NCBI RefSeq assembly: GCF_008014775.2
Contig: NZ_CP144914.1
Coordinates: 1,302,001-1,366,000 of the forward strand
Length of the DNA stretch: 64,000 nt
Direction: 5' to 3'
Source of the DNA: Alkalicoccus halolimnae
GTDB lineage: Bacteria; Bacillota; Bacilli; Bacillales; Salisediminibacteriaceae
The notes under the pieces were generated by a model. It had not been told where the DNA came from and made no database searches. It was given only the letters and a program-made list of their open reading frames with translations. Shown piece after piece: positions 49,545 through 58,284 of the stretch (position 1 is the stretch's first letter; the number at the start of each line of letters is the position of its first letter). The position numbers and the translations under genes are program-made.

Positions 49545-50696
49545 ATGTCCAGCCAATTTAAAAATGAGATTATTGAATTCAGCAGGAAAATAGGTATAGA
49601 TAAGATAGGATTTGCTCCTGCAGATCCCTTTGTCACGATGAAGGAACGCCTGCGGATTCAGCAGGAAAAAGGTTATGCTTCGGGATTTGAAAAAGGAAGT
49701 CTTGAAGAACGTACAAATCCGGACCTTCTTCTTCCGGAAGCTAAAACAATCATTTCAATTGCACTTGCTTACCCGTCTAAAATGAAAGATGCTCCGCGTT
49801 CTGTAAAAGGAGACCGCCGGGGAATTTTCTGCCGTGCAAGCTGGGGAGAAGATTATCATCATGTTTTAAGGAGAAAGTTGAAGCAGGTGGAGGAATTTAT
49901 TCTTCAGAAAGATCCTCGTGCCAGATGCAAAGAAATGGTAGATACCGGGGAGCTCCCGGACCGTGCAGTAGCTGAAAGAGCAGGCATAGGATGGAGCGGT
50001 AAAAATTGTGCGATTATCACTCCGGAATTTGGTTCCTATGTGTACCTGGGAGAAATGATAACAACAATTTCTTTTGAGGAAGATGTGCCTCTGGAAGAAC
50101 AGTGCGGAACCTGTAACAAATGTGTAGACGCATGCCCTACAGGCGCACTTGTGCAGGGAGGACAGCTGGACGCAACGAAATGCATTGCTTTTTTAACTCA
50201 GACAAAAACCATGCTTCCCAAGCAGTATAGAAAAAAATTGGGCAACAGACTCTACGGGTGTGATACGTGTCAAACAGTCTGTCCGGAGAATAAAGGAGTA
50301 GATGAACACCGGCATCCTGAAATGGAACCCGATCCTGAAATAGTTAAACCTCAGCTCGAGCCGCTGCTTACCATGTCAAACAGAGAATTTAAAGAAAAGT
50401 TCGGACGGATTTCCGGTTCGTGGAGAGGGAAAAAACCTATTCAAAGAAATGCAATAATTGCACTCGCAGTTTTTAAGGAAAAAGCTTCATTGCCGGTACT
50501 TACGAAGCTCATGCATGAGGATCCAAGACCTGTTATACGTGGGACTGCAGCCTGGGCTCTTTCTGAAATCGAAAACAGCGAAGATATTTATAAGGAAATT
50601 GATAAAGCAGGTAGTAACGAAAATAATGAAGAGGCAAAAACAGAAATGGAGAACGCGTTATCTTTTATGAAGAATGCCGGTGAAAAGAGTTATTAA
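49545..50696 (+). CDS. queG: Epoxyqueuosine reductase QueG
   Basis: QueG reduces epoxyqueuosine to queuosine in the wobble position of tRNA, using cobalamin and two iron-sulphur clusters. The 383-residue protein shows RAVAERAGIGWSGKNCAI, the ferredoxin motifs CGTCNKCVDACPTGAL and CDTCQTVCPENK, and a C-terminal HEAT-like repeat region (IQRNAIIALAVFKE, VIRGTAAWALSEI). GGGGAGGAGG precedes the ATG. It opens the queG-ogt group, comparable to B. subtilis yhbA. Confidence 0.94.
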   Translation: MSSQFKNEIIEFSRKIGIDKIGFAPADPFVTMKERLRIQQEKGYASGFEKGSLEERTNPDLLLPEAKTIISIALAYPSKMKDAPRSVKGDRRGIFCRASWGEDYHHVLRRKLKQVEEFILQKDPRARCKEMVDTGELPDRAVAERAGIGWSGKNCAIITPEFGSYVYLGEMITTISFEEDVPLEEQCGTCNKCVDACPTGALVQGGQLDATKCIAFLTQTKTMLPKQYRKKLGNRLYGCDTCQTVCPENKGVDEHRHPEMEPDPEIVKPQLEPLLTMSNREFKEKFGRISGSWRGKKPIQRNAIIALAVFKEKASLPVLTKLMHEDPRPVIRGTAAWALSEIENSEDIYKEIDKAGSNENNEEAKTEMENALSFMKNAGEKSY

Positions 50697-50714
50697 AAGA
50701 AGGAGGAGGTTTAA

Positions 50715-51242
50715 ATGGAGAAAATTTATTATGGAGAGATGGACAGTTTTCTGGGTCCCCTCACTTTAGCAGCTACCGCAAAAGGACTTTGCATGATTCA
50801 ATATGGAAATCAAAAAAATGTGCTGTCCTCTATGAAACGAAGATGGGAAAAGCAGGAACAGAATTCTTTATGGATTGAGGATTATACTGTGATAGGAGAA
50901 GCGATCAGAGAAATAAAGGAGTATTTCGACGGCTCGAGAAATAAATTCGATATTAAAATGGATCTAAGAGGGACTGCTTTTCAAAAGCAGGTCTGGGAAC
51001 AGCTGCAGTTAATTCCATGTGGAAACACCCAATCCTACAAAGACATTGCGGAAGCATTGGGGAACCCGAAAGCTGTGCGTGCTGTAGGTGGAGCCAATAA
51101 TAAAAATCCAGTTCCTATTCTTATACCCTGCCATCGTGTGATAGGAGCCGACGGTACGCTTACAGGCTACGCTGGAGGCATAAGCATAAAAGAGTCTCTG
51201 CTAAATCATGAGAAATCCTCTTTTGCTAGTGTAGTAAACTAA
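50715..51242 (+). CDS. ogt: Methylated-DNA--protein-cysteine methyltransferase
   Basis: This suicide enzyme removes alkyl groups from O6-alkylguanine. The acceptor motif PCHRVIGADG is near residue 138, preceded by FQKQVWEQLQLIPCGNTQSYKDIAEALGNPKAVRAVGGANNKNPVPILI, which includes the helix-turn-helix and the arginine finger. The 175-residue length is standard. It starts 18 bases after queG with AAGGAGGAGG, so it is probably co-transcribed. Confidence 0.93.
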   Translation: MEKIYYGEMDSFLGPLTLAATAKGLCMIQYGNQKNVLSSMKRRWEKQEQNSLWIEDYTVIGEAIREIKEYFDGSRNKFDIKMDLRGTAFQKQVWEQLQLIPCGNTQSYKDIAEALGNPKAVRAVGGANNKNPVPILIPCHRVIGADGTLTGYAGGISIKESLLNHEKSSFASVVN

Positions 51243-51567
51243 TAACAGCACATTGCAGCACTTAGTTTAGAAAGCGGCAGCAATTTCCTGAACTAATTTT
51301 GTGAAAGATATTAATGTCTTCTTTCCGAATATCGTTATCAAAAACAGGGACTTTTCTTTACTCATCGGGCAAGCTGAGAGCTAGATCTCTCTATGATCGA
51401 AAACTACTTAAAAATTATATTAAAATAATATTATCTTTCAAAAGAAATCTTTTTCAGTAGTTAAAGTTTTATGATCTTTAAAGAGTAAAAGAGAGAAGTG
51501 CGAAGGTTTCGGCAAATCTGAACAAACAATAACTGTATATTTTCCAGTAAAGGAATTGATTTCTACG
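51243..51567. other. Non-coding gap
   Basis: A/T-rich sequence between ogt and a lipoprotein gene. I see no strong hairpin, repeat or reading frame that I can support. Confidence 0.5.
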
Positions 51568-52080
51568 ATGAAAAAACTGCTAATACTCCTTATGATATGT
51601 CTCTTTCCTGCGTGTCAGAATACAGAAGCCACTTTAACCGAGGCTGAGGAATCGCTTCCATTTCATATTTTACAACCCTCGAGTCTTTCAGAAGGGTGGA
51701 AGGTAAAAGAAACAATTTATGAAGAAGATTTAGTTGTGATTGTATATAAACATGAAAAAGAAGGCACTATAGAACTTATTCAGGATCAGCATATTCAAGG
51801 GTTGAATCAGAAAGCCCTCAAACAATACATGGAGCACGGAGAATGGAGTTCTTACAACAACCTGGACACTCGTCATCACACTTTGGTGATTGATAAATAT
51901 ATTGGAGAGTGGACGATTTTACCGGAAGAAGAAAGAAAAATGCAATATACATTTGTAAGGCAGTTTGATCTATATGCCGAGCCTCGACAGGGTATTTCTT
52001 ATTATCAGGTAACAGGACAGGATGTTACAAGTGAGGAAGTTGTTTCCTTTGTAGAAACATTGAGTGGCGTGACAAGTTAA
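51568..52080 (+). CDS. Hypothetical lipoprotein, 170 residues
   Basis: Signal peptide MKKLLILLMICLFPAC with lipid-modified Cys near residue 16, then an acidic exported domain. The ATG at 51568 is preferred because it begins the signal peptide; AAAGGAA is rather far upstream (about 14 bases), and a TTG four codons earlier is an alternative. It lies 25 bases before trmL. No family recognised; the domain may resemble small Bacillus lipoproteins of unknown function. Confidence 0.65.
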   Translation: MKKLLILLMICLFPACQNTEATLTEAEESLPFHILQPSSLSEGWKVKETIYEEDLVVIVYKHEKEGTIELIQDQHIQGLNQKALKQYMEHGEWSSYNNLDTRHHTLVIDKYIGEWTILPEEERKMQYTFVRQFDLYAEPRQGISYYQVTGQDVTSEEVVSFVETLSGVTS

Positions 52081-52105
52081 CATACACAAAAGGAGCGAAA
52101 GTGAA

Positions 52106-52597
52106 TTGAGTATACATGTAGTACTGCACGAACCGGAAATACCAGCTAATACAGGTAATATTGCAAGAACATGTGCCGGGACTAATTCATGCCTGCACTT
52201 AATTCACCCTCTGGGTTTTTCCACAGACGACAGAATGCTCAAGCGGGCAGGCTGCGATTATTGGCCGCATGTAAAAGTGGAACATCATAACAGTATAGAA
52301 GAATTGATGGATAAATTCCCGGAAGGCCATTTTTATTTTATTGAAACAATAGGAAATCAACACTATTCGCAGGTGGATTACAGCGAAGCACAGGAGGATT
52401 ATTTTTTTGTATTTGGAAAGGAAACCAAAGGACTCCCCGAATCATTAACGAATAAATTCCGTGACAACTGTTTGCTCATTCCTCAGACTCAGCTGGTGCG
52501 ATCTTTAAATTTATCGAATGCTGCTGCAATTCTGGTATATGAAGCTATGCGTCAACAGGCTTTTAGTGCAATTGAACAAAAAGCATTTTGTGAGTAG
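52106..52597 (+). CDS. trmL: tRNA (cytidine/uridine-34-2'-O)-methyltransferase TrmL
   Basis: This SPOUT enzyme methylates the wobble ribose of some leucine tRNAs. The 163 residues show the knot motifs EPEIPANTGNIARTCAGT, HLIHPLGF, DYWPHV, FVFGKETKGLP and NLSNAAAILVYEAMRQ. Start is TTG 52106 after AAAGGAGCG, giving SIHVVLHEPEIP. B. subtilis trmL (cspR) also lies near queG. The two tRNA-Leu genes it may act on are in this window. Confidence 0.93.
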   Translation: MSIHVVLHEPEIPANTGNIARTCAGTNSCLHLIHPLGFSTDDRMLKRAGCDYWPHVKVEHHNSIEELMDKFPEGHFYFIETIGNQHYSQVDYSEAQEDYFFVFGKETKGLPESLTNKFRDNCLLIPQTQLVRSLNLSNAAAILVYEAMRQQAFSAIEQKAFCE

Positions 52598-52730
52598 TCA
52601 GAAGCGGAGTGAAAGCAGATTAATTAGTAAAACTTGTTTTTTAAATCTTCAAGCGTTTATTAAATACAAAGATAGGGTTCGGAATAGACATATGCAGGGA
52701 ATCCTAGAACAAGTATTTGATTGAGCTGCA

Positions 52731-52772
52731 CAAAAAAAGAAGGCTGATCTCAAAAGATCGGCCTTCTTTTAT
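52731..52772. terminator. Bidirectional terminator after trmL
   Basis: AAAGAAGGCTGATC and GATCGGCCTTCTTT pair around a short loop with A7 and T-rich flanks. It also serves the small minus-strand gene at 52785. Confidence 0.9.
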
Positions 52773-52784
52773 ATGTACGTGGAA

Positions 52785-52874
52785 TTAGTTTTTAGTCGAC
52801 TTCGCATTATAACCACCGGTCCAGATAGATACTAGAAATACGATACATATACCTAAAATTAAAATAAGATCCAT
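52785..52874 (-). CDS. 29-residue single-helix membrane peptide
   Basis: AGGAGG lies 8 bases before an ATG at 52874. The frame gives a hydrophobic helix (DLILILGICIVFLVSIW) followed by TGGYNAKSTKN and a stop, and the terminator follows 13 bases later. The layout of ribosome site, helix, short polar tail and terminator is what real small membrane proteins show. No homologue is recognised. It may be a regulatory or toxin-like microprotein, but no function can be assigned. Confidence 0.6.
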   Translation of the reverse strand: MDLILILGICIVFLVSIWTGGYNAKSTKN

Positions 52875-53013
52875 AATTCCGCCTCCTCATTTTATCTCTA
52901 CTATAAAATATACCACGTTTTTGAGGAGAAAAAAAGGACCAAGGTCTATGCTTTTTAAAGTAGAATAATAATATGTATAATAGCAGTTAAATGAATATAA
53001 TAGGAGGATGATT

Positions 53014-53319
53014 ATGTACGTAGTAATGAATCAGCTTCACATTCCAGCAGAAGGAAGAGAAAATGTAGCAGCCCGTTTCGCAGACAGTGCAGCAAAGATG
53101 AAGGAAATAAAAGGCTGCCTTGACTTTATGTACCTTGAACCGGAAGAGGAGGAGAACTATCCCGTAGTTCTTACTAAATGGGAAAGTAAAGACGATTACC
53201 AGAGCTGGATTAATAGTGACGCTTTTAAGGATGCGCATAAAAAACGTCGGGAGAACCTGGACAGCAGTCCGACTCAAAGTAATAAAATATTTGAATATGA
53301 AGCAGTTCATCATCTTTAA
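53014..53319 (+). CDS. Antibiotic biosynthesis monooxygenase-like protein (HmoA/IsdG type)
   Basis: 101 residues from the ATG at 53014, 6 bases after AGGAGG. The protein has the dimeric ferredoxin-like ABM fold: MYVVMNQLHIPAEGRE first strand, FADSAAKMKEIKGCLDFMYLEPEEE, and YPVVLTKWESKDDYQSWINSDAFKDAHKK. This pattern resembles Bacillus HmoA/HmoB heme-degrading enzymes, with a candidate heme-binding His near residue 70. Heme activity remains an inference. Confidence 0.75.
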   Translation: MYVVMNQLHIPAEGRENVAARFADSAAKMKEIKGCLDFMYLEPEEEENYPVVLTKWESKDDYQSWINSDAFKDAHKKRRENLDSSPTQSNKIFEYEAVHHL

Positions 53320-53321
53320 TT

Positions 53322-53361
53322 TAAAAGCCGGTTTCCTGAAAATAAGGAAACCGGCTTTTTT
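53322..53361 (+). terminator. Terminator after ABM gene
   Basis: AAAGCCGGTTTCCT and AGGAAACCGGCTTT pair around GAAAATA and run into T6. The rest of the gap to 53714 holds no gene I can support. Confidence 0.92.
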
Positions 53362-53714
53362 ACAGCATTCAATTGAAAAAAATGCCAATGAATGTCATTC
53401 TATTAAATACTATTTATCTCAAATCCTGTTGTAACAGTATCAGGTATACTTCACTTTCTGAAAAGCACGGGCTTCTACCTTTCTTTTTTGACAAATGGGC
53501 AGGAGATTTCACCACAGAGGCTCTTTCAAATAATGCTGTTTTTACAAGAACGGTTTATTTAAGAATAAATGTGGAGAAAAGATAATCAGTTAACTGTTAA
53601 AAGCCGGAATAAAGCTGAATTGAACGGAAACCATTTTATTCCAGTTTAGAAAATGAAGTTCCGGGCAATTAAAAGTAATAAGCTGGAGCGGTGTAAAGAA
53701 AGAGGAGGAGGCCT

Positions 53715-54293
53715 ATGCGTGAGCCGAAGAAAAGCGGAAGTGGAAAAAAACTTTGGCGCAGAGGAATTTGGAGAATAATTCAAACAGCAGCTATCGTTTT
53801 AGTGTTAACTTTTATTGTCAGAGAATTCATGTTTACTAATTATATTGTCTACGGGCAATCCATGCTCCCTACAATCAAAGACGGGGAGAGAATTATCGTT
53901 AATAAAATAGGCTATGAACTTACTGAACCCGATAGGTTCGATTTAATAATATTTCATGCAGATGAAGATTCAGATTATATCAAACGGATTATCGGATTGC
54001 CCGGAGATGAGCTTTATTATGAAGCAGATACATTATATGTGAATGGGGAGTCAGTGGAAGAAGACTTTCTCGAAACAATCTCTGTAAACGGGTCGGATGT
54101 TTTTACAGACGACTTTACGCTTGAAAACTTAACAGATGAACATACTGTTCCTGAAGGACATGTTTTTGTACTGGGAGATAATAGAAAAAACAGTGTAGAC
54201 AGCAGACAAATTGGCTTCATTCCTACAGATGAAATCGTTGGAAGAGCTAATATTACATTCTGGCCTCCACAGAATATACGCTTTATCGATTAG
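53715..54293 (+). CDS. sipS: Type I signal peptidase
   Basis: A 192-residue membrane protease that removes signal peptides outside the membrane. One N-terminal helix (about residues 20-38) is followed by YGQSMLPTI with catalytic Ser49 and DYIKRIIGLPGDEL with general-base Lys90, then the box LGDNRKNSVDSRQIGFI. This is the compact Gram-positive P-type form. GAGGAGGAGG precedes the ATG. It is one of probably several paralogues in such a genome. Confidence 0.93.
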   Translation: MREPKKSGSGKKLWRRGIWRIIQTAAIVLVLTFIVREFMFTNYIVYGQSMLPTIKDGERIIVNKIGYELTEPDRFDLIIFHADEDSDYIKRIIGLPGDELYYEADTLYVNGESVEEDFLETISVNGSDVFTDDFTLENLTDEHTVPEGHVFVLGDNRKNSVDSRQIGFIPTDEIVGRANITFWPPQNIRFID

Positions 54294-54412
54294 CTTGTAC
54301 ATTACTAAAAGTTCTGTCGGCGTTTTACTGTTTTTGCGTAAAAACAGTGTGTCAGATTGGAAAGAGCCGCTGGCACGCTTAATAAACATTTGAATTTAAC
54401 ATTGGCATAAAA

Positions 54413-54453
54413 GAAAAAGCAGCGCCTCATTAAAATTGAGGCGCTGCTTTTTC
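54413..54453. terminator. Bidirectional terminator between sipS and opuD
   Basis: AAAAAGCAGCGCCTCA and TGAGGCGCTGCTTTTT are perfect inverted repeats around an A/T loop between convergent genes. Confidence 0.93.
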
Positions 54454-54456
54454 TTT

Positions 54457-55965
54457 TTAAGATCGTTTTTTCGCTTCTCTTGCGGCTAAAGCATTCTTTT
54501 CAATCTGTAAAGATTTAATGAGGGAATAAGTCATTAATATCATAATAACAGAAAAAGGAAGAGCCGCTATAATCATAGCATTCTCGAGTCCCTGCAGCCC
54601 CCCTGTGAAAAGCAGGATGGAAGCTGTAGCGGACAACATAAGTCCCCAGATAAGCTTCACCGTTTTTGGAGGAGTCAGAGAGCCGTTGGTTGTCTGCATC
54701 CCCAGAATAAAGGTTCCTGAGTCAGCAGAAGTAATAAAGAAGGTACAGATCAGCATAATGGCTATTACTGACATTAAAGCTCCCAGCGGGAAATTCCCTA
54801 AAACAGCAAACAGTGCTGCCTCTGGAGCAAGGTCAGAAAGTACAGCCTGGCCTGATTGCTCGAGGAAGATTCCGGATCCTCCAAAGACGGCAAACCAGAA
54901 AAATCCAACTACAGATGGGACGAGCAGGACGCCCAGGACGAATTCGCGAAGCGTACGCCCTTTTGATACGCGGGCAATAAAGGAGCCTACAAAAGGAGAC
55001 CACGAAATCCACCATGCCCAGTAAAAAATAGTCCATCCGTCGATCCAGGCACGCTCATCCTCATTGAATGGAGCGATTCGGAAACTCATGCTCGGAAGCT
55101 GTTGAATATACATGCCTAATGATTCGGTAAACAAGTTTAAGTTAAATAGTGTAGGACCAAACGCAAACATAAATATAAACAGTGTAAAAGCGAGCCAGAG
55201 GTTTACGTTTGAGAGAATTTTAATCCCACGGTTCAACCCTGTGTATGCTGAAATCATGAACAGTACTGTAACTACACAGATAATAATAAACTGTATGGAG
55301 AAGTTAGTTCCGATTCCAAGAAGATAATCGAGGCCGCCGTTAATTTGAACAGCGCCAAAACCAAGCGTACTTGAAACCCCGATTACTGTAGCAACTACGG
55401 CGATAATGTCTACCGTATTACCGACAGGTCCTTTCGCATACTTACCGAGAACGGGAGTAAGCGTCCCGCTGATCAGTCCTGGAGCATCGTGACGGAATTT
55501 GAAGTATGCAAGAGCCATCGCAACGACTGCGTAAATTGCCCATGCGTGTACTCCCCAATGGAAAAAGGAATAGCGCATTGCTTCCAGTATTGCAGCGTCA
55601 GAACCGGTTTCTGCAATCGGAGCATCTGTCATAAAATGGGAAATAGGCTCTGCAGCCCCCCAGAATACAAGTCCGATACCCATGCCGGCGCTGAAAAGCA
55701 TCGCAAACCATGTTAAGTAGCTGTAATCCGGCTTGTCGTCCGGCTTACCGAGTTTAATTTTTCCGAAAGGACTTACTACGATAAAAGCACAGACACCCAC
55801 AAATCCAGTTACAACAAGCAGATAATACCAACCAAGTGTTGATGAAATTTGTTCTCTTAGACCAGCTGTGACGTTTTCGAAAGCTTGAGGCACGAAGATC
55901 CCGAAAACCATGAAAAATAATAGTATAGCTAATGCAATCCAGAAAACTACTGTCAGTTTTTTCAA
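54457..55965 (-). CDS. opuD: BCCT-family glycine betaine transporter OpuD
   Basis: A sodium- or proton-coupled importer of compatible solutes. The 502-residue protein has about 12 membrane segments and the BCCT signature region: GMGIGLVFWGAAEPISHF near residue 95, FFHWGVHAWAIY, and WTIFYWAWWISWSPFVGSFIARVSKGRTLREF near 310 with the betaine-binding tryptophans. The TTG at 55965 lies 8 bases after GGAGAGG; the upstream GTG overlaps that site. A sigma-B-like promoter is visible upstream. Confidence 0.92.
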   Translation of the reverse strand: MKKLTVVFWIALAILLFFMVFGIFVPQAFENVTAGLREQISSTLGWYYLLVVTGFVGVCAFIVVSPFGKIKLGKPDDKPDYSYLTWFAMLFSAGMGIGLVFWGAAEPISHFMTDAPIAETGSDAAILEAMRYSFFHWGVHAWAIYAVVAMALAYFKFRHDAPGLISGTLTPVLGKYAKGPVGNTVDIIAVVATVIGVSSTLGFGAVQINGGLDYLLGIGTNFSIQFIIICVVTVLFMISAYTGLNRGIKILSNVNLWLAFTLFIFMFAFGPTLFNLNLFTESLGMYIQQLPSMSFRIAPFNEDERAWIDGWTIFYWAWWISWSPFVGSFIARVSKGRTLREFVLGVLLVPSVVGFFWFAVFGGSGIFLEQSGQAVLSDLAPEAALFAVLGNFPLGALMSVIAIMLICTFFITSADSGTFILGMQTTNGSLTPPKTVKLIWGLMLSATASILLFTGGLQGLENAMIIAALPFSVIMILMTYSLIKSLQIEKNALAAREAKKRS

Positions 55966-56010
55966 CCCGTTCACCTCTCCTCAATTTTTCATATTTTAGT
56001 CTGTTTCTAT

Positions 56011-56035
56011 ATACCCTAATCCCCCTGTTAAAAAC
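56011..56035 (-). promoter_or_regulatory. Candidate sigma-B promoter for opuD
   Basis: Read on the minus strand: GTTTTT (56035-56030), 13 bases, GGGTAT (56016-56011), against the consensus GTTTAA-N13-15-GGGTAT. The -10 is perfect. Sigma-B control would suit a stress-induced osmolyte importer. The remaining sequence to 56426 is A/T-rich with no gene supported. Confidence 0.45.
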
Positions 56036-56426
56036 AATACTTTCTTTGTAAAGAAGCATTGCACGAAACAACCAACAACTAATGCTACTATATTTGACCC
56101 GTTTCATGCAAGGTAATTTGTACCATTCTAAGGAAGGGGAGAACTTGAATAGAAATTATATTAGTTAAAGGGGAGCTGAAAAATTTTTAATGGGGATCTA
56201 AACAATCAAGTTTTTAGTGAAATTAATAAAAGATAAGTAATGTAATTCCTCCTATTTCGAAGGGCATTTGTACTTAAACAATGAGACTGTTCAAGGTTGT
56301 GTGTATTTTTAAAAATTTTCGCTTATGTCATCCCAGTATCCGGCTCAATTTCCGAGAAAGATGGTTCTGACATTTTAAAAACAACACTTTCCATGAACGG
56401 ATCTCAATTGAAAAGGGGGAATCAAA

Positions 56427-57113
56427 ATGGCATTCATTATTAAAGATGTAAGAAAGAAACTGTTGGAGCATAGAAAAAAAACATATCGTACAGGGGTGCT
56501 CCCTGATAATATCACAATTCATCATAGTGCTACGGAAACAGGAAATTCCTCAGCATTTGCTGCTTATCATGTAAATAATCATCAATGGCCGGGGGTTGGC
56601 TATCATTATATTATATTGAAAAATGGTGTTGTCGAGCGGTGCTGGGACGATCATACAGTATCTTATCATACCAGAGGCCTCAACACAGGTAATATTGGTA
56701 TCTGTCTAGTAGGAAATGGAAGTTTTACTACATCTCAAAAAAGTTCTCTCATTAAACTTATTCAAATACTGCTGAAAAAGTATGGGATGGATATATCCAA
56801 AGTGAAAGGGCACCGTGAAAGAAGAGGTCAGACTACGAGATGTCCAGGTTTTGATGCAGGAGTTATCCGGGACAAGCTGCGTAATGATCTAAATTCTCCT
56901 CTCCTCAAAATAGGCAGTAAAGGCGGTGAGGTAAAAAGGATGCAGAAAATTCTTGCTCGGAATGTCCAACTATCAAAATACGGCGCTGATGGTATATTTG
57001 GACTGGAAACGGAAAAAGCAGTAAAAGAATTTCAGAAGCAGAGGAAACTTACGGCAGATGGTATTGTAGGCGTTAAAACGTGGAAAGAATTATTAAAAGA
57101 GAGGAAGAAATGA
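56427..57113 (+). CDS. N-acetylmuramoyl-L-alanine amidase with peptidoglycan-binding domain
   Basis: A 228-residue cell-wall hydrolase. Residues 25-150 form an Amidase_2/PGRP domain: ITIHHSATETG with zinc-binding His, GVGYHYIILKNGVVERC, GNIGICLVGNGSFT, VKGHRERRGQTTRCPG with the second His and a Cys ligand. Residues 165-226 form a PG_binding_1 repeat (GEVKRMQKILARNV...GADGIFGLETEKAVKEFQKQRKLTADGIVGVKTW). There is no signal peptide, as in phage endolysins. It stands alone without holin or other phage genes. Confidence 0.88.
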   Translation: MAFIIKDVRKKLLEHRKKTYRTGVLPDNITIHHSATETGNSSAFAAYHVNNHQWPGVGYHYIILKNGVVERCWDDHTVSYHTRGLNTGNIGICLVGNGSFTTSQKSSLIKLIQILLKKYGMDISKVKGHRERRGQTTRCPGFDAGVIRDKLRNDLNSPLLKIGSKGGEVKRMQKILARNVQLSKYGADGIFGLETEKAVKEFQKQRKLTADGIVGVKTWKELLKERKK

Positions 57114-57369
57114 TAAATTCATAACTTTAGAAAAAAGAAGAGGCAGCAGGATATATCAGGTTATGTAAGTTTGTCTTTATGAACATAATTGCATGAGCCT
57201 GGATCCCCGCTGAATTTTCTTTATAAAGTTGGTTCACTTGTGTTTGTATTTCGGACCATACTTTACCGTAAAAGAATGCTGAAGGGTCGATATAACTCCC
57301 CTATACAGCTTATGAAAACAGGTTCGTCTGTTTTCGAAGAAATCTCTCTTAAAAACAGCTGCTCAAAAA

Positions 57370-57690
57370 TTTAACTATATAAATTGAACTTAATATTTAT
57401 AAAGACAGAATGTATGACCTCGAAAGCGGTCTTCTCTATCGAAAGAAAGAAGGTGTTATCATTTTTATCGGCAGACCATTCCTGCAGGAAGAACAGAAAA
57501 AGAGGGCAGGCCGCTGCAGCAGGGCACATGGGGCGACTCCAGGGCGATGAAGGACGAGCGCCACCCCGACCGGCCACAGGGAGGAAGGGATTAGCTGAGG
57601 CTTTCCCGCCTGGAAAGCGTCCCCATGGTAACGAAAGCGGCTGGTTACAGAAGCGGATACTAATTATTAAGTTCAGCATATATAACTAAA
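57370..57690. repeat. Family B dispersed repeat, complete copy with inverted ends
   Basis: A 321-bp element whose ends (57370-57397 and 57663-57690) are imperfect inverted repeats, about 23 of 28 matching, around GAACTTAATA. The interior matches 14161-14440, and its right part matches 5201 and 11099. A 102-codon minus-strand frame crosses it but lacks a ribosome site. Together with an A/T-rich flank it fills the gap after the amidase gene. Confidence 0.75.
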
Positions 57691-57724
57691 ATGCCTTCAT
57701 AACGTTATGTGTTATGAAGGCATT
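57688..57724. terminator. Terminator-like hairpin beside the family B element
   Basis: AAATGCCTTCATAAC and GTTATGAAGGCATTT are perfect inverted repeats around a 7-base loop, with short A and T flanks. It lies downstream of the 83-residue gene on the minus strand. Confidence 0.8.
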
Positions 57725-57793
57725 TAACGTACTGTATAAATTTGTTTTTTCTTATAAAATGCTTGAAAAATCATTTGAACAAGCTGCCTGGTG

Positions 57794-58045
57794 TCAGGAG
57801 TCGTCAGAGTTGTTTTTCTTTTTCTTCACAGCATTCACAATAAATGCTATGGAGCGGTAGATTCCGAATAAGAATAAAGCTGCGAGAAGGGAGCCTGCAA
57901 TATAGCCGGCAGTAAAGTTTCTTCGATCCATCCATTCTTCATTCATTCCTACAACAATACCTGCCAGAATAGAGACAGCTATTAAAGAAAGTGCAATTGT
58001 GTATTCCATTTTTTGATCTTTATTTAAATCTTTCAGAATTAGCAT
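57794..58045 (-). CDS. Small two-helix membrane protein
   Basis: 83 residues with two hydrophobic segments (about 14-33 and 45-68) separated by a charged loop (NEEWMDRRNFT), and a lysine-rich C-terminus (KKKKNNSDDS). GGGAGAGG precedes the ATG. No family recognised. A possible 27-codon frame with its own ribosome site ends 14 bases upstream and may belong to the same message. Confidence 0.6.
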   Translation of the reverse strand: MLILKDLNKDQKMEYTIALSLIAVSILAGIVVGMNEEWMDRRNFTAGYIAGSLLAALFLFGIYRSIAFIVNAVKKKKNNSDDS

Positions 58046-58059
58046 TTTAAATCCTCTCC

Positions 58060-58143
58060 CTATTTTAAATTACCAGTGTAAACGTTCATTATTGTTTCAT
58101 TGAGACTTCTTTTTTGTCTGGAAGGCTGCTTTTGATCAATCAT
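58060..58143 (-). CDS. Possible 27-residue basic peptide
   Basis: An ATG at 58143 lies 6 bases after AAAGGA and opens MIDQKQPSRQKRSLNETIMNVYTGNLK. It has no membrane helix and is basic. It ends just before the ribosome site of the 83-residue membrane protein. A longer in-frame reading of 70 codons has no ribosome site. Could be a real microprotein or a chance frame. Confidence 0.3.
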   Translation of the reverse strand: MIDQKQPSRQKRSLNETIMNVYTGNLK

Positions 58144-58233
58144 GTGCCTTCCTTTAAGAAGTCCGTAAAATAGAAGTAAAAGAAGATTTAGTATGTTTTC
58201 ATTATATACTGAACAAATGGGGAGGTAAATAAA

Positions 58234-58267
58234 AAGATGACCCGCAGAATTCCGGATCATCTTTTTG
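58234..58267 (-). terminator. Terminator after yhfK-like gene
   Basis: AAAAAGATGA and TCATCTTTTT pair, with inner CCG/CGG pairing, 18 bases after the stop of the NAD(P)-binding protein. Confidence 0.75.
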
Positions 58268-58284
58268 TTCAACTTTTATAACCT

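Noticed and set aside
53373..53585. 70-codon frame in the gap before sipS
   Set aside because: No ribosome site, unusual composition, and it overlaps the end of the terminator region; nothing supports translation.
57371..57679. 102-codon minus-strand open frame
   Set aside because: It lies wholly inside a non-coding family B repeat, has no ribosome site, and is proline/arginine-rich low-information sequence.
56427..57690. Prophage remnant
   Set aside because: Only one lysin-like gene is present, with no integrase, structural genes or attachment repeats.
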